Assembly: GCA_963710815.1 (NCBI GenBank)
Contig: CAVQCA010000059.1
Span: 16,461 to 80,460, forward strand
Reading direction: 5' to 3'
Origin: CAVQCA01 sp963710815
GTDB taxonomy: Bacteria; Pseudomonadota; Gammaproteobacteria; UBA9214
DNA: 64,000 bases
A program made the position numbers and the translations under genes. Positions 1 to 8,494 of the stretch are shown one piece after another. Numbering within the stretch: position 1 is the stretch's first letter; each line of letters starts with the position of its first letter. Below the pieces are notes generated by a model that saw only the letters and a list, made by a program, of their open reading frames with translations, was not told where the DNA came from and did not search any database.

Positions 1-512
1 AAGTGCGCGCCGGCGATGACCTGCATCATGCGCCCGTAACGGTGCCCCAGTCCGCGACGGTAAACCGTTTTCATGAAACCCGCATTGGAAATGCCGTACT
101 GCGCGATGGGAATACTCTCTTCCCCTTCGACCACGCAGGGCATGCTGGAACACCAAAGCAATTCACGGTCGATTTTCGCATAGACGAACTGTTCCAGCTC
201 GCGCAGGAATGCCAGCGCCTCCACCGGACCCGATAGCGGCGGGGTGATGAATTCCAGCAGCGCTTCGGAGTAGTCCGTGGTGATCCACGGGTGGGTCAGC
301 GCTGACCCCAGCACAGCGGGGTGCGGAGTCTGCGCGATGCTGCCATCCGGGCCGACGCGCAGGCTTTCCTTCTCCAGTCCGGTTTTCCCCTGTGTGAGGG
401 CGGTTTCTCCGCCGGCGTTGATGAATGCTGACAGGCGCTTGTGCATGGGTGTGAACAAGGGGGTGATTCCTGGGCGGTATGATGCCCCGCCGGGCGTGCT
501 GGCGGCGTGCAT
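1..512 (-). CDS. gshA: Glutamate-cysteine ligase, N-terminal part (cut by window edge)
   Basis: Cytosolic ATP-dependent ligase joining L-glutamate and L-cysteine, the first step of glutathione synthesis. About 170 codons are visible. They carry landmarks of the E. coli-type GshA family in order: GLEKESLRV near residue 45, THPWITTDYSEALLEF, a SMPC motif, and AQYGISNAGFMKTVYRRGL. The rest of the gene (normally about 520 residues) lies left of the window. The start at 512 gives a 22-residue leader before a second in-frame ATG at 446 (MHKRLSAF). The second ATG fits the usual N-terminal length better, so the start is uncertain. The gene is divergent from fnr. Family assignment is firm. Confidence 0.93.
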   Translation of the reverse strand, partial: MHAASTPGGASYRPGITPLFTPMHKRLSAFINAGGETALTQGKTGLEKESLRVGPDGSIAQTPHPAVLGSALTHPWITTDYSEALLEFITPPLSGPVEALAFLRELEQFVYAKIDRELLWCSSMPCVVEGEESIPIAQYGISNAGFMKTVYRRGLGHRYGRMMQVIAGAH

Positions 513-720
513 GGTCCTGCTTCGGTGTGGTACCTTAACAGAAAAGCGATGTTAGACGAATGATTATAATTACTGATTGGCCGGGATGGATATTACCGGA
601 ACAAACTCCTGAATCATGCCGGGTATCGAAAACGAGACCACGAAATCAATAGCCGGTATCCCGGCCACGTCTCGTCAGCTGTTGCAGAAGTTATATAAGC
701 ATTATAAGCGGAGTTGCAGG

Positions 721-1482
721 ATGACACGCAAAGCCAGGCAGCCAACGGTGGAAGAGATCAGGATATCCTGCAGCAACTGCAGTCTGGCGGAACTCTGCCT
801 GCCGCACGGTTTGACGGAAGCCGAACTGGCGCAGCTGGAGAAGATCGTCAAACGCAGGCCACCGCTGCAACCCGGGCAGCATCTGTACCGCGTCGGCGAT
901 TCGAGCCTCTGCCTGTACGCAGTGCGCTCCGGTACGCTGAAATCCTATAACACCACGGATGACGGCGATGAACAGGTCCTCGGGTTTACCTTGCCCGGCG
1001 AAATGGTCGGATTCGATGGTCTGAGCGACGGCCACTATACCAGCAACAGCGTGGTGCTGGAGACCTCCTGCGTCTGTTCTCTGCCCTACGAACGCCTGGA
1101 AGAACTGTGTCATTCCACACCGGGACTCCACAAGCAGATCATGCGCCTGGTCGGCCGTGAGATCACTCTGGATCACCAGATGCTGCTGCTGCTCGGCAAG
1201 CGCAATGCCGAAGAGCGTCTGGCGACCTTTCTGGTCAGTCTGTCGAAGCGCTTCCACGCGCGCGGTCTGTCCGCGACCGAGTTCAACCTGCCCATGTCAC
1301 GCCAGGACATCGGCAACTACCTGGGGCTCGCCATCGAAACGGTCAGCCGCCTGTTCGCGCATTTCCAGGAACAGAACCTGCTCACGGTGAACCGGCGGCG
1401 TGTGGTCCTGCATGACCTCGACCGGCTGGCGGGAAGAATCGAAGGTTACCCGAAGGGTTCCGTCTCCGTTCGACCGGCCTGA
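721..1482 (+). CDS. fnr: FNR-type oxygen-sensing transcriptional regulator
   Basis: Crp/Fnr-family regulator of the anaerobic switch; the dimer is active when it holds an oxygen-labile [4Fe-4S] cluster. The 253-residue product has the cluster cysteines at 17, 20 and 26 (CSNCSLAELC) and a fourth at about 119 (ETSCVCSLPYE), matching C20, C23, C29 and C122 of E. coli FNR. A cyclic-nucleotide-like beta-barrel follows, then the dimer helix (LLLLGKRNAEERLA) and a C-terminal HTH whose recognition helix reads ETVSR, the FNR class that binds TTGAT-N4-ATCAA. I chose ATG 721 because GGAG lies 7 nt upstream; an in-frame ATG at 616 would add 35 unrelated residues. hemN, its classical target, is next door with a consensus FNR box. 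Confidence 0.95.
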   Translation: MTRKARQPTVEEIRISCSNCSLAELCLPHGLTEAELAQLEKIVKRRPPLQPGQHLYRVGDSSLCLYAVRSGTLKSYNTTDDGDEQVLGFTLPGEMVGFDGLSDGHYTSNSVVLETSCVCSLPYERLEELCHSTPGLHKQIMRLVGREITLDHQMLLLLGKRNAEERLATFLVSLSKRFHARGLSATEFNLPMSRQDIGNYLGLAIETVSRLFAHFQEQNLLTVNRRRVVLHDLDRLAGRIEGYPKGSVSVRPA

Positions 1483-1520
1483 GGCTCCTGGATGGAATGG
1501 TGCCTGATCACATCCCTTTG

Positions 1521-1571
1521 GCCACAGAATCACAAGGAATACAGGCTTTTCTTTCCGTGTGCTTCCGTGGC
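1521..1571. repeat. Dispersed inverted-repeat element, family A, copy 1
   Basis: Imperfect hairpin with 19-nt arms. The left arm begins GCCACAGAATCACAAGGAA at 1521; the right arm is TTCCGTG.GCTTCCGTGGC, ending near 1571. It lies between the 3' ends of convergent fnr and hemN. The same arm sequence recurs at 26026-26201 and 30577-30641. Confidence 0.7.
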
Positions 1572-1582
1572 TATTTATCGGG

Positions 1583-2974
1583 CTAGATGACCTTTGAAAA
1601 CCGGTTGTTCTGGCCGCCGCCCTTGAGGTAGTGGTCAAAGACCATGCAGATGTTGCGCACCAGCAGCCGGCCGGCCGGCAGGACTTCCAGTGCCTTCTCA
1701 TCGAGTTTCAGCAGGCCATCGGTCTGCATCTGCCGCAGGCCGGCGATTTCCGCCCTGAATTTTTCCGGAAAGCTGATACGCCACTTTTTCTCGACTGCGG
1801 GGATGTCGAGGAAGAAGTTGCACATGATATGCATGATGATATCGCGTCGCAGCAGGTCGTCCGGCGTCACCTCGAAGCCGCGGTCGATTGGCAGGCGGCC
1901 GGCATCGATCATGCGGTAATACGCCTCGAGATCGCGTACATTCTGGCTGAAGCTGTCGCACACCTTGCTGATGGCCGACACCCCCATGCTGACCAGGTCA
2001 CAGTCCGCATGGGTCGAATAGCCCTGAAAATTTCGCTGCAGCGTGCCGTTGCGCTGCGCGACGGCCAGCTCGTCATCCGGTTTTGCGAAATGATCCATGC
2101 CGATGTACACGTAGCCGGAATCCGACAGAAATTCGATGGTGCGCTGCAGGATATCGAGCTTTTCGTCCGCTGACGGCAGGTCGGCCTCGTCGATGCGGCG
2201 CTGCGGCTTGAAGCGCTGCGGCAGGTGGGCGTAGTTGTAGACCGCCAGCCGGTCCGGGGCGATCTCAACGACATGCCGCAGGGTCTCCTCGAAACTCTGC
2301 ACGCTCTGGAAGGGCAGGCCGTACATCAGGTCGACATTGATCGACGAGTAGCCGAGTTCCCGCGCCGCCATGGCGACCTTGCGGGTCTGTTCCTCGCTCT
2401 GGATCCTGTTGACGGCCTTCTGCACCCGTGGATCGAGATCCTGCACGCCGAAACTGACGCGGTTGAACCCCGCCTGGCGCAGCGCCTTGAGTTTGGCGTA
2501 GTCGGCGGAACGCGGGTCGATCTCGATGGAGAATTCACCGCTGTCGTTGGCGGCGAGGGTAAAGTGCTGCCCGATTCTTTCCATCAGGGCGCGCATCTGG
2601 CCGGTCTCCAGGAACGTCGGCGTGCCGCCGCCCCAGTGCAGTTGTTCGACCGCGCGGTCGCGGTCGAACAATTTTCCCTGCATGGCGATTTCGCGGTAGA
2701 GGTGATCCAGATACTCCGTGGCGCGGGTATGGTTCTTGGTGACTACCTTGTTGCAGGCGCAGTAAAAGCACACCGTGTCGCAGAAGGGGATATGGATGTA
2801 GATCGACAGCGGTCGGGGAATCGGATCCTCGTTGCTGTGGCGCGCCCAGAGCACATAGTCCGTTTCGCTGATGCCGTCATGGAACTGGGCCGCGGTCGGG
2901 TAGGAGGTGTAGCGAGGACCCGACTGGTCGTAGCGGCGTATCAATCCGACGTCGAAAACAATGCGTTGTTTCAT
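1583..2974 (-). CDS. hemN: Oxygen-independent coproporphyrinogen III dehydrogenase
   Basis: Radical-SAM enzyme that oxidatively decarboxylates coproporphyrinogen III to protoporphyrinogen IX without oxygen, serving heme synthesis under low oxygen. The 463-residue product matches the E. coli HemN length (457). It has the cluster motif C-x3-C-x2-C at residues 65, 69 and 72 plus the family-specific Cys74 (HIPFCDTVCFYCACNK), then WGGGTPTFL, EIDPR and SFGVQDLDPRVQ, all HemN hallmarks. I chose ATG 2974 because the protein then begins MKQRIVFDVGLIRRYDQSGPRY, the conserved N-terminus; the longer frame to 3100 adds unrelated residues. It converges on fnr, and a consensus FNR box and -10 element lie upstream. 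Confidence 0.97.
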   Translation of the reverse strand: MKQRIVFDVGLIRRYDQSGPRYTSYPTAAQFHDGISETDYVLWARHSNEDPIPRPLSIYIHIPFCDTVCFYCACNKVVTKNHTRATEYLDHLYREIAMQGKLFDRDRAVEQLHWGGGTPTFLETGQMRALMERIGQHFTLAANDSGEFSIEIDPRSADYAKLKALRQAGFNRVSFGVQDLDPRVQKAVNRIQSEEQTRKVAMAARELGYSSINVDLMYGLPFQSVQSFEETLRHVVEIAPDRLAVYNYAHLPQRFKPQRRIDEADLPSADEKLDILQRTIEFLSDSGYVYIGMDHFAKPDDELAVAQRNGTLQRNFQGYSTHADCDLVSMGVSAISKVCDSFSQNVRDLEAYYRMIDAGRLPIDRGFEVTPDDLLRRDIIMHIMCNFFLDIPAVEKKWRISFPEKFRAEIAGLRQMQTDGLLKLDEKALEVLPAGRLLVRNICMVFDHYLKGGGQNNRFSKVI

Positions 2975-3117
2975 GTCTAAGAGTGAATTTCTTGTCAGCC
3001 TGTAGGGTTTTTGTGCCCGTGTGGGAACGCCGCACGGCGTGTGACGGCTCTTGTTATTGACGTGGTTCCTATGGCCATTTCGTGACAGCCGCAAACACAC
3101 CTGATCAAGTGCCTATT

Positions 3118-3157
3118 TTTATACCGATTTCACGGTGCGGGAATTGATATGGATCAA
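3118..3157 (-). promoter_or_regulatory. FNR-dependent promoter of hemN (FNR box plus -10)
   Basis: TTGAT-ATGG-ATCAA at 3144-3157 is a perfect FNR consensus. Reading leftward, a TATAAA -10 hexamer occupies 3123-3118. With a start point near 3110 the box is centred at about -41, the class II activator position. The untranslated leader would be about 135 nt. The assignment follows from sequence plus the fnr gene next door. Confidence 0.8.
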
Positions 3158-3282
3158 TGCCGGCGTGTTTTGCCGCTGACCGGATCCCGTCGATTCACAC
3201 GATAATCGGCAGCGACGGACCCAAAACCGCTGCAGACCCGAGAAGTTAGCGTCCATGCCGCTTGCGGGCAGTTGGCGCGCCC

Positions 3283-4608
3283 TCAGGAGAAAAAACCGAA
3301 AAAGAGCGTGAATACCAGGCTGGCGATAGCAAGACCGGCCAGCATGATGGGAAACCCGCGACGCAGCCACAACCCGGGGGTGATGCGCGACCCGGGAATG
3401 CCGCAGCGTTCCGACTCGCTGACGCAGATGATATTGGCGGTCGCGCCGATATGGGATCCGTTCCCGCCCAGCCCCACCCCCAGCGCCAGCGCCCACCACA
3501 TCGGGGTGATGTTCACGCCCTTGGTCTCCAGGCTGAGCACGATCGGGATCATGGTGACCGTGAAAGGAATGTTATCGATGATCGCGCTGAGCAGTGCCGC
3601 GATCCACATCAGCAACAGGCAACTGATCAGCAGCAGTTCGGGATCGCTGGCCACGGATGCCAGGTGCTGTCCGATCAGCGCCAGCAACCCGGAGCCCTGC
3701 ACGCCGCCGACGATGACGAACAGTGCGGCAAAGAACATCAACACCGGCCAGTCAACGTTTTTAAACAGGGAATTCGGCTCTGGCTGGCTGAGCATCAGGA
3801 CCAGGGCCAGACCGATGAACGTCGCATAGGAGGGATACAGGTGCAGATGATGGTGCACGAAAAACAGCGCGATGATCACCGCCAGGCCTATCAGGCCGCG
3901 TTTAAGTCCCGCGGGGTCGGTGATGGCGCGGCTCTCGTCGAGGTCGACCACGCCGGTGAAGGAGTCCGGGGGCGTCAGTTCCGTGCGGAACCGGAACAGC
4001 AGCAAGGCAATCGTGCCGCACCAGATTACCGCCACCGGCGGCGCCATGTGCAGCAGGAAGCGATTGAAGTCGATGCCGGCGGCGCTGCTGATCATGATGT
4101 TTGGCGGGTCGCCGACCAGGGTGGCAATGCCCCCGATATTGGACATCATCGCTTCCGCCATCAGGTAAGGCAAGGGATTCAGTCCGACCATCCGGCAAAT
4201 CAGCACGGTGAGCGGGGCGAAGACGATGACCGTCGTGACGTTGTCCAGAAACATGCTGACGATGCTCACAACGAGGGAAAGGCTGATCAGCAAATGGCGG
4301 GGCCGGCTGGCAGTTCGCTTGGCGATGCGTATCGCCAGGTATTCGAACCCGCCGGTGTGACGCAGAATGGCCACCAACATCATCATGCCACCAAGCAGTA
4401 GCATGGTGTTGGCATCGATCGCCTGAATGGCCTGTTCCTGGGAGTAAAAGCCCCCGTACATGCCGATGCCCACCATGACGACCGCCCCGACTATCGCCGC
4501 ATGCACGCGGTGTATCACCTCGGCGAAGATCAGGGCGTAGGCGGCGAGAAGTACCAGGCCCGATACGATCATCGGGCCTGACAGCGTGACGTGGCTGGAT
4601 TCCAGCAT
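3283..4608 (-). CDS. ArsB/NhaD/CitM-family ion transporter
   Basis: Inner-membrane transporter of the ion-transporter superfamily (CitMHS/ArsB/NhaD/P-protein type), 441 residues with about 11-12 hydrophobic segments. Family signatures include MFLDNVTTVIVFAPLTVLIC in the first half, a GDPPNIMISSAAGIDFNRF re-entrant-like loop, and the mirrored AIIDNIPFTVTMIPI and GLGGNGSHIGATANIICVS in the second half. These D-N-x-T and G-x-P-N/G-A-x-N motifs are what the family uses for substrate and cation binding. The substrate cannot be read from sequence: Na+/H+ exchange, arsenite/antimonite export and dicarboxylate uptake are all possible. It starts 9 nt after a CBS-domain gene that follows an HMA-domain gene, so all three look like one operon. 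Confidence 0.85.
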   Translation of the reverse strand: MLESSHVTLSGPMIVSGLVLLAAYALIFAEVIHRVHAAIVGAVVMVGIGMYGGFYSQEQAIQAIDANTMLLLGGMMMLVAILRHTGGFEYLAIRIAKRTASRPRHLLISLSLVVSIVSMFLDNVTTVIVFAPLTVLICRMVGLNPLPYLMAEAMMSNIGGIATLVGDPPNIMISSAAGIDFNRFLLHMAPPVAVIWCGTIALLLFRFRTELTPPDSFTGVVDLDESRAITDPAGLKRGLIGLAVIIALFFVHHHLHLYPSYATFIGLALVLMLSQPEPNSLFKNVDWPVLMFFAALFVIVGGVQGSGLLALIGQHLASVASDPELLLISCLLLMWIAALLSAIIDNIPFTVTMIPIVLSLETKGVNITPMWWALALGVGLGGNGSHIGATANIICVSESERCGIPGSRITPGLWLRRGFPIMLAGLAIASLVFTLFFGFFS

Positions 4609-4617
4609 CGCGTACGC

Positions 4618-5070
4618 TCAGTCCGAGAACTCGAGCATGCGCCTGGCGATCGCCCATATCGTGACCACTCCCAGATAGTGGCCTTGATGGTCGATGACAA
4701 ACAGATAGTTGGTGGTGTGTCTCTCCATGAGCGCCACGGCGGTGGCGACCGCGCAACCGGGGCTGATCCGGGCGACCTCATACTTGACGAAGGGCTGCAG
4801 CGGCAGGTCCAGCAACTGCGGCGCATGCTCCGCGGAAACCACCAGGCATCCCGGGGTATCGCCCAGCAGGTCGGCATACCTCACCATGACATCCGGAATA
4901 CAGGCCCGACGCAGGGTTTCACGGATGGAGAAGCGCCCGACGACCTTGCCGTGCTCGTCCACGTACGGGATACCGGGTACGGCGCATTGCAGGCACTCCC
5001 TGAAACCCTCGCGCACGACCATACCGCCGCGGGCGACCCCCGTGTGTGTCATGACATTTTTCAATTCCAT
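4618..5070 (-). CDS. CBS-domain protein, probable regulator of the adjacent transporter
   Basis: A 150-residue soluble protein made almost entirely of two CBS motifs: roughly residues 5-65 (MTHTGVARGGMVVREGFRE ... YVDEHGKVVGRFSIRETL) and 95-148 (ISPGCAVATAVALMERHTT ... VIDHQGHYLGVVTIWAI). CBS pairs bind adenosine nucleotides and often gate a linked channel, transporter or enzyme. No catalytic domain is attached. It lies between the HMA gene (50 nt upstream) and the transporter gene (9 nt downstream) on the same strand. A role in controlling the transporter is inferred from that arrangement. Confidence 0.85.
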   Translation of the reverse strand: MELKNVMTHTGVARGGMVVREGFRECLQCAVPGIPYVDEHGKVVGRFSIRETLRRACIPDVMVRYADLLGDTPGCLVVSAEHAPQLLDLPLQPFVKYEVARISPGCAVATAVALMERHTTNYLFVIDHQGHYLGVVTIWAIARRMLEFSD

Positions 5071-5119
5071 TCGAAAGGTCCTCGAGGGTGGGCCATCTGC
5101 AGGCCTCTCCGGCAGGCGT

Positions 5120-5326
5120 TTACGGAGGTTTGCGTTCCGGATATCCGCTTTCGCGCAGGGCGGCCGTGAGTTTGTCCCTTATCCCCTCATCGGCCGTGAC
5201 GGTGACACGGCCGGTGGTGATATCGACCTCGACCTCATGTACGCCGCTGATCCGGCCGAGTGCATCCTTGATGGTGCTGGCGCATCCCCCGCACTTGATG
5301 TTTTCCGCATCGATAATGTATTGCAT
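5120..5326 (-). CDS. Heavy-metal-associated (HMA) domain protein, CopZ-like
   Basis: Small cytosolic metal-binding protein, 68 residues, a complete ferredoxin-like HMA fold. The metal site is C-x-x-C at Cys12 and Cys15 (ENIKCGGCASTIKDAL), followed by the typical GVHEVEVDITTGRVTV strand pair and a YPE/KPP tail. Such proteins ferry Cu(I) or similar soft metals to ATPases or repressors. It is the first gene of the operon leading to the CBS protein and ion transporter, not next to copA (which is at 18674), so its metal and partner are open. The family call is secure. Confidence 0.9.
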   Translation of the reverse strand: MQYIIDAENIKCGGCASTIKDALGRISGVHEVEVDITTGRVTVTADEGIRDKLTAALRESGYPERKPP

Positions 5327-6080
5327 CGCTGTTTCCCGACAGGCTCCCGGTGAGAAATGCAGGCTGTGGTTGATTCTACGAAATTTCCGCGGGCAAGGGC
5401 ATATTCAATCACCCGATCCAGGCCCGGGCCGGCGACGTTGACCGGAATGTCTACGGATAGCGTACGCTGTAGCCAGTGTCTGTCATAAACACCGAGTTCA
5501 CCGCAAAGGCGCAAGGACGCAGGGAATTCTTCAATGAAATCAATTGAACACTTTGCTTTCTTTCGGCAACTGCTCCTGGCTCCTGCATCCCTGCAGTCGT
5601 GCGCCTTTGCGGTGAGTCCATTTCTTTATGGACAGACACTGGCCAGGATCCACGAATGGTATAACTCCGGCGGAACCGGGAGCCCGTCGGTTGGTGAGGG
5701 GCGATGGGCAGTGCTCACGCCAGCACACGACTGCAGGGAGAAGGTGAGACCGGGTACCGGTTGAGCGGCTGGCCCGGGCAATGCATGAGGCATGGGTACC
5801 AAAAGCAGGCGCCTCAGGCGAGACATGGAGCAATTACCAGGTAGCTCAACCCCAAGTCCTACAGGCGTGCGGGATTCAAGGGTCGCCATCGAAAATGTCT
5901 CTATTTCAATGTCCTCCGGCGGCGGTTCCCGCATACCTGTCCTCACCGGGAGGTGAATCCGGTAGTATTGGACACCCATTAATTGACGTATGATTAAATA
6001 AAGATTATTAACTATATGGGCAGGAGCAGAGGGTATTTACAATAAACGCCTGCTGACTATCAAACGAGGCAGTTTTACTC
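5327..6080. other. Intergenic region without a convincing gene
   Basis: About 750 bases separate the HMA gene from the next gene. No frame shows a recognisable protein. The main structure is the long inverted repeat at 5472-5643. Confidence 0.6.
5472..5643. repeat. Long inverted-repeat element, family B, copy 1
   Basis: Left arm 5472-5525 starts GCCAGTGTCTGTC and contains TCACCGCAAAGGCGCA. Right arm 5588-5643 is its imperfect reverse complement, containing TGCGCCTTTGCGGTGA and ending GACAGACACTGGC. Arms of about 55 nt surround a loop of about 60 nt. A related copy is at 29941-30023. No coding capacity; a MITE- or BIME-like origin is inferred. Confidence 0.7.
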
Positions 6081-6614
6081 ATGAACGATACAAAACCAGT
6101 CAAGGAGAAGGATGAGGCTACGGATAGCCAGGGACGCAAGGATGAACTGGTACTGACTACAGATTCCATGGACAGGTTTGTCAAGGTCTTTGAGGCCAGC
6201 GCACGTCGTTGGGAGCTTGTGATTTATCCTACCATGCTGGCTTTCGTTATTCTGGCGGCCTATGGTTTTTTCCTTATCTATACATTGAGCCGCGATATCC
6301 ACACACTTGCGGTAAATATGGACCCGGAAATGGGTGAGCATCTGACGCACATCTCGGATAGTGTGGCCTACCTGTCGGAAAATGTACGTACCATGACCCG
6401 GCGTATGGACAGGATGACGAATTCCATTGATGATATTTCCGTCAAGATGAACGCGATGGAAAACCTTGATCCCATGCTGACGCATATCCGCAATATGGAT
6501 GAGTCGATGCGCACTATGACGATTACCGGTGATCAGATGCGTAACGAGATCACCTATATGGGGCGCAATATCGGTCGTCCATTGTCAAAGATGAACAATT
6601 TTTTCCCCTGGTAA
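6081..6614 (+). CDS. Single-pass membrane protein with helical periplasmic region, unknown function
   Basis: Not recognised as a named family. The 177-residue product has a charged N-terminus, one membrane helix at about residues 50-72 (VIYPTMLAFVILAAYGFFLIY), then a long helical stretch rich in M, N, D and T. That stretch carries loosely repeated units of the type MTRRMDRMTNSIDDISVKM and LDPMLTHIRNMDESMRTM. The pattern resembles tethered coiled-coil proteins such as the extracytoplasmic parts of mce/chemoreceptor-like proteins, but no catalytic motif is present. It is followed 153 nt downstream by a secreted proline-rich coiled-coil protein on the same strand, and the two may act together at the envelope. 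Confidence 0.7.
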   Translation: MNDTKPVKEKDEATDSQGRKDELVLTTDSMDRFVKVFEASARRWELVIYPTMLAFVILAAYGFFLIYTLSRDIHTLAVNMDPEMGEHLTHISDSVAYLSENVRTMTRRMDRMTNSIDDISVKMNAMENLDPMLTHIRNMDESMRTMTITGDQMRNEITYMGRNIGRPLSKMNNFFPW

Positions 6615-6767
6615 AACCGGAGATCCATTAAATCACCCTGGTGGTTTTCGGGCGCCGACAAGCGCCGGTGGCGTGGTTCCGGTCAGTTGGATATAGTAGT
6701 GAAGGCAGTGAAATATTTCTTACGTTCTGACTGAATCAAGATAAGAAACTATAAGAGGAGAGAGCAA

Positions 6768-7610
6768 ATGTTGGAAAAAGCGTTGCTTGTGTCGCTGTTA
6801 TCCGGGTGCTTCTGTCTGCAGCAGGCCATGGCGGAAGAGGTGCCACCCCCGACCGTAACCGAACAGGAACCGGCCGCATCCACACCGGTGATATCACCGC
6901 ACACCTTGTCGGCACCCGAAGCACCGGTACCGCCAGCCGCCGTGCCTGCACCACCCGCCACCGCGTCCCCACCACCAGCCGCCGTGCCCGCACCATCCGC
7001 TACCGTGCCCCCACCGCCAGCCGCCGTGCCTGCACCGCTGGGAATTCTGCCACCCGGCGTTGCTTCCGATAAGCCATCGCAAAGCATGGAACAGGAGATG
7101 GAACAGCGTATCAAGGCCTATCGTGAGCTTTATGACGCCAGAAAGGTGGAAACACTCAAACGCCTTGAAGAAGCGCGCCGGCGTTACGAGGCCAGGCAGA
7201 ATGCTTACGCGGAAAAAGTCGAGGCCTATCTGAAGCAGCGCGAGGAACGATTTGAGCAAATGGCCAGGCATTACGACGAACAGCGCCAGAGCATCGCCAC
7301 GGAGCGTGATTATCTTGTCGATCATCAAAAGGAACTGCTGCAAATGGCCCTTGATCGCAAGGAAGTCATGATCAAGAGGCAGGAAGATCTGCGCAATGAA
7401 GCGGAGCAGAGGAAGGCGCGTATGGCCGCATACCTCTCCACCATGGAGGATATGACACCACAGGAGCGGCACAACTACATCAGCCAGCACTACCAGGAAA
7501 TGTTCGAGCGCGCGGATGAATCATCTTCGGGTGCGTATCCTGCCGGGCCGCCGGGCGGGCCGCGTTACGGCGAGAATCCCTACGCCAGGGTTCCCGCGTC
7601 GCCCCAGTGA
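6768..7610 (+). CDS. Secreted Pro/Ala-rich coiled-coil protein, unknown function
   Basis: 280 residues behind a strong AGAGGAGAG ribosome site. Layout: a signal peptide (about 1-22, cleavage after QAMA); a low-complexity linker at about 25-100 with tandem P-A-V/A-P-A-P-P-A-T units; a long charged helix at about 105-235 (KRLEEARRRYEARQNAYAEK and similar) expected to form a coiled coil; and a glycine/proline/tyrosine tail ending PYARVPASPQ. The proline-rich linker suggests spanning periplasm or peptidoglycan, as in TonB-like or Tol-associated proteins, but no known domain is visible. The organisation is shared with the protein at 39049. Confidence 0.75.
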   Translation: MLEKALLVSLLSGCFCLQQAMAEEVPPPTVTEQEPAASTPVISPHTLSAPEAPVPPAAVPAPPATASPPPAAVPAPSATVPPPPAAVPAPLGILPPGVASDKPSQSMEQEMEQRIKAYRELYDARKVETLKRLEEARRRYEARQNAYAEKVEAYLKQREERFEQMARHYDEQRQSIATERDYLVDHQKELLQMALDRKEVMIKRQEDLRNEAEQRKARMAAYLSTMEDMTPQERHNYISQHYQEMFERADESSSGAYPAGPPGGPRYGENPYARVPASPQ

Positions 7611-7675
7611 TTACCTGACGTCATTTCAGGTATCCACCCCCACCCCGGGGCAGGCTGATCCTTGACCGGTTCAGG

Positions 7676-7711
7676 GTAAAAAAACGGGACGCCCGGTGAA
7701 TCGGGCGTCCC
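7676..7711 (-). terminator. Rho-independent terminator
   Basis: Perfect stem GGGACGCCCG-gtgaat-CGGGCGTCCC at 7685-7710, followed on the minus strand by a run of seven T. It ends the CBS gene at 7796-8269; the stem may also serve the plus-strand gene ending at 7610. Confidence 0.85.
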
Positions 7712-7795
7712 TGCCACTTCAATACCCGGAAACTCCGGCAGGATTCCGCTCGGTACGAATCCGTGCTTTTCGGGCATTTCACCGATGTCCCGTGC

Positions 7796-8269
7796 TCATT
7801 GCTGGTTTTTCGACCGGCTGTGGGCACGCTTCTTCTTTTCCTGTTCGCTCTCGCGAGAAGTCAGTTTTGCCAGTAGCGACAACTCCTCACTCAGCAGTGC
7901 GAGCATATCGTCGAGGGCCAGTATTCCCATGAGTGTCCCGGCGTCGGAAATCACGGGTACGCGCCGAACACCGCGGGCGCGCATGCGCTGAGCCGTGTCG
8001 AAGACGCTCTCCTGCTCCGTCACCTTCAACAGGGTATAACTCATGATGTCACCCACCGTCACCTTCTCGATGTCCACCTTTTCGGCAATGACCTCAATCA
8101 CGATGTCACGATCAGTAATGATGCCGACCGGTTCCAGGCGACCGCCATGTGTTTCCACGACAACCAGGCTTCCTACATGATGGTCACGCATCAGCCTGGC
8201 GGCATCCGGTATGGTTGTCTCCCGGGTGGTGGTTACCACATCGCGATTGCAGAGATCACCGGCTCTCAT
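7796..8269 (-). CDS. Two-CBS-domain protein
   Basis: A 157-residue cytosolic CBS pair: motif 1 at about residues 8-68 (TIPDAARLMRDHHVGSLVVV ... VGIITDRDIVIEVIAEK) and motif 2 at about 76-130 (TEQESVFDTAQRMRARGVRR ... LMGILALDDML), then a basic tail rich in E, K and R. Proteins of this stand-alone type bind adenine nucleotides. The GIITDRDIV segment is typical of the IMPDH/CBS-like signal-transduction family. The start at 8269 is supported by AGGAGG just upstream; a longer frame to 8497 would run through the family C repeat. It is divergent from the phosphotransferase-kinase gene. Confidence 0.88.
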   Translation of the reverse strand: MRAGDLCNRDVVTTTRETTIPDAARLMRDHHVGSLVVVETHGGRLEPVGIITDRDIVIEVIAEKVDIEKVTVGDIMSYTLLKVTEQESVFDTAQRMRARGVRRVPVISDAGTLMGILALDDMLALLSEELSLLAKLTSRESEQEKKKRAHSRSKNQQ

Positions 8270-8332
8270 GAACGGCCTCCTGGTATGTATGAAGTTGTTT
8301 GTTGAACAGCTACATGAAACAAGTTTTCCATA

Positions 8333-8494
8333 GGAGCCTGTCGGACTTAGGATTGATCTACTGCGCTGGCGGGAGAGCGGCCCATAGTTCCCCGATATTT
8401 CGTTGCATAGAACCACTATGCGCCTCGATATCGTGAACCTCTGTGCTCGCTCTCCCACCATGCTCGCTACGATCACCCAAGTCCGACAGGCTCC
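8333..8494. repeat. Dispersed inverted-repeat element, family C
   Basis: Left arm GGAGCCTGTCGGACTT at 8333-8348 and right arm AAGTCCGACAGGCTCC at 8479-8494 are perfect reverse complements; GATTGATC and GATCACCC extend the match. Nested inside, GGGAGAGCG and CGCTCTCCC form a second inverted pair. It sits in the divergent spacer between two genes and has no coding sense. Confidence 0.75.

Noticed and set aside
5327..6080. Several 70-120-codon frames as genes
   Set aside because: They run through the inverted repeat, have no protein-like composition and no ribosome site.
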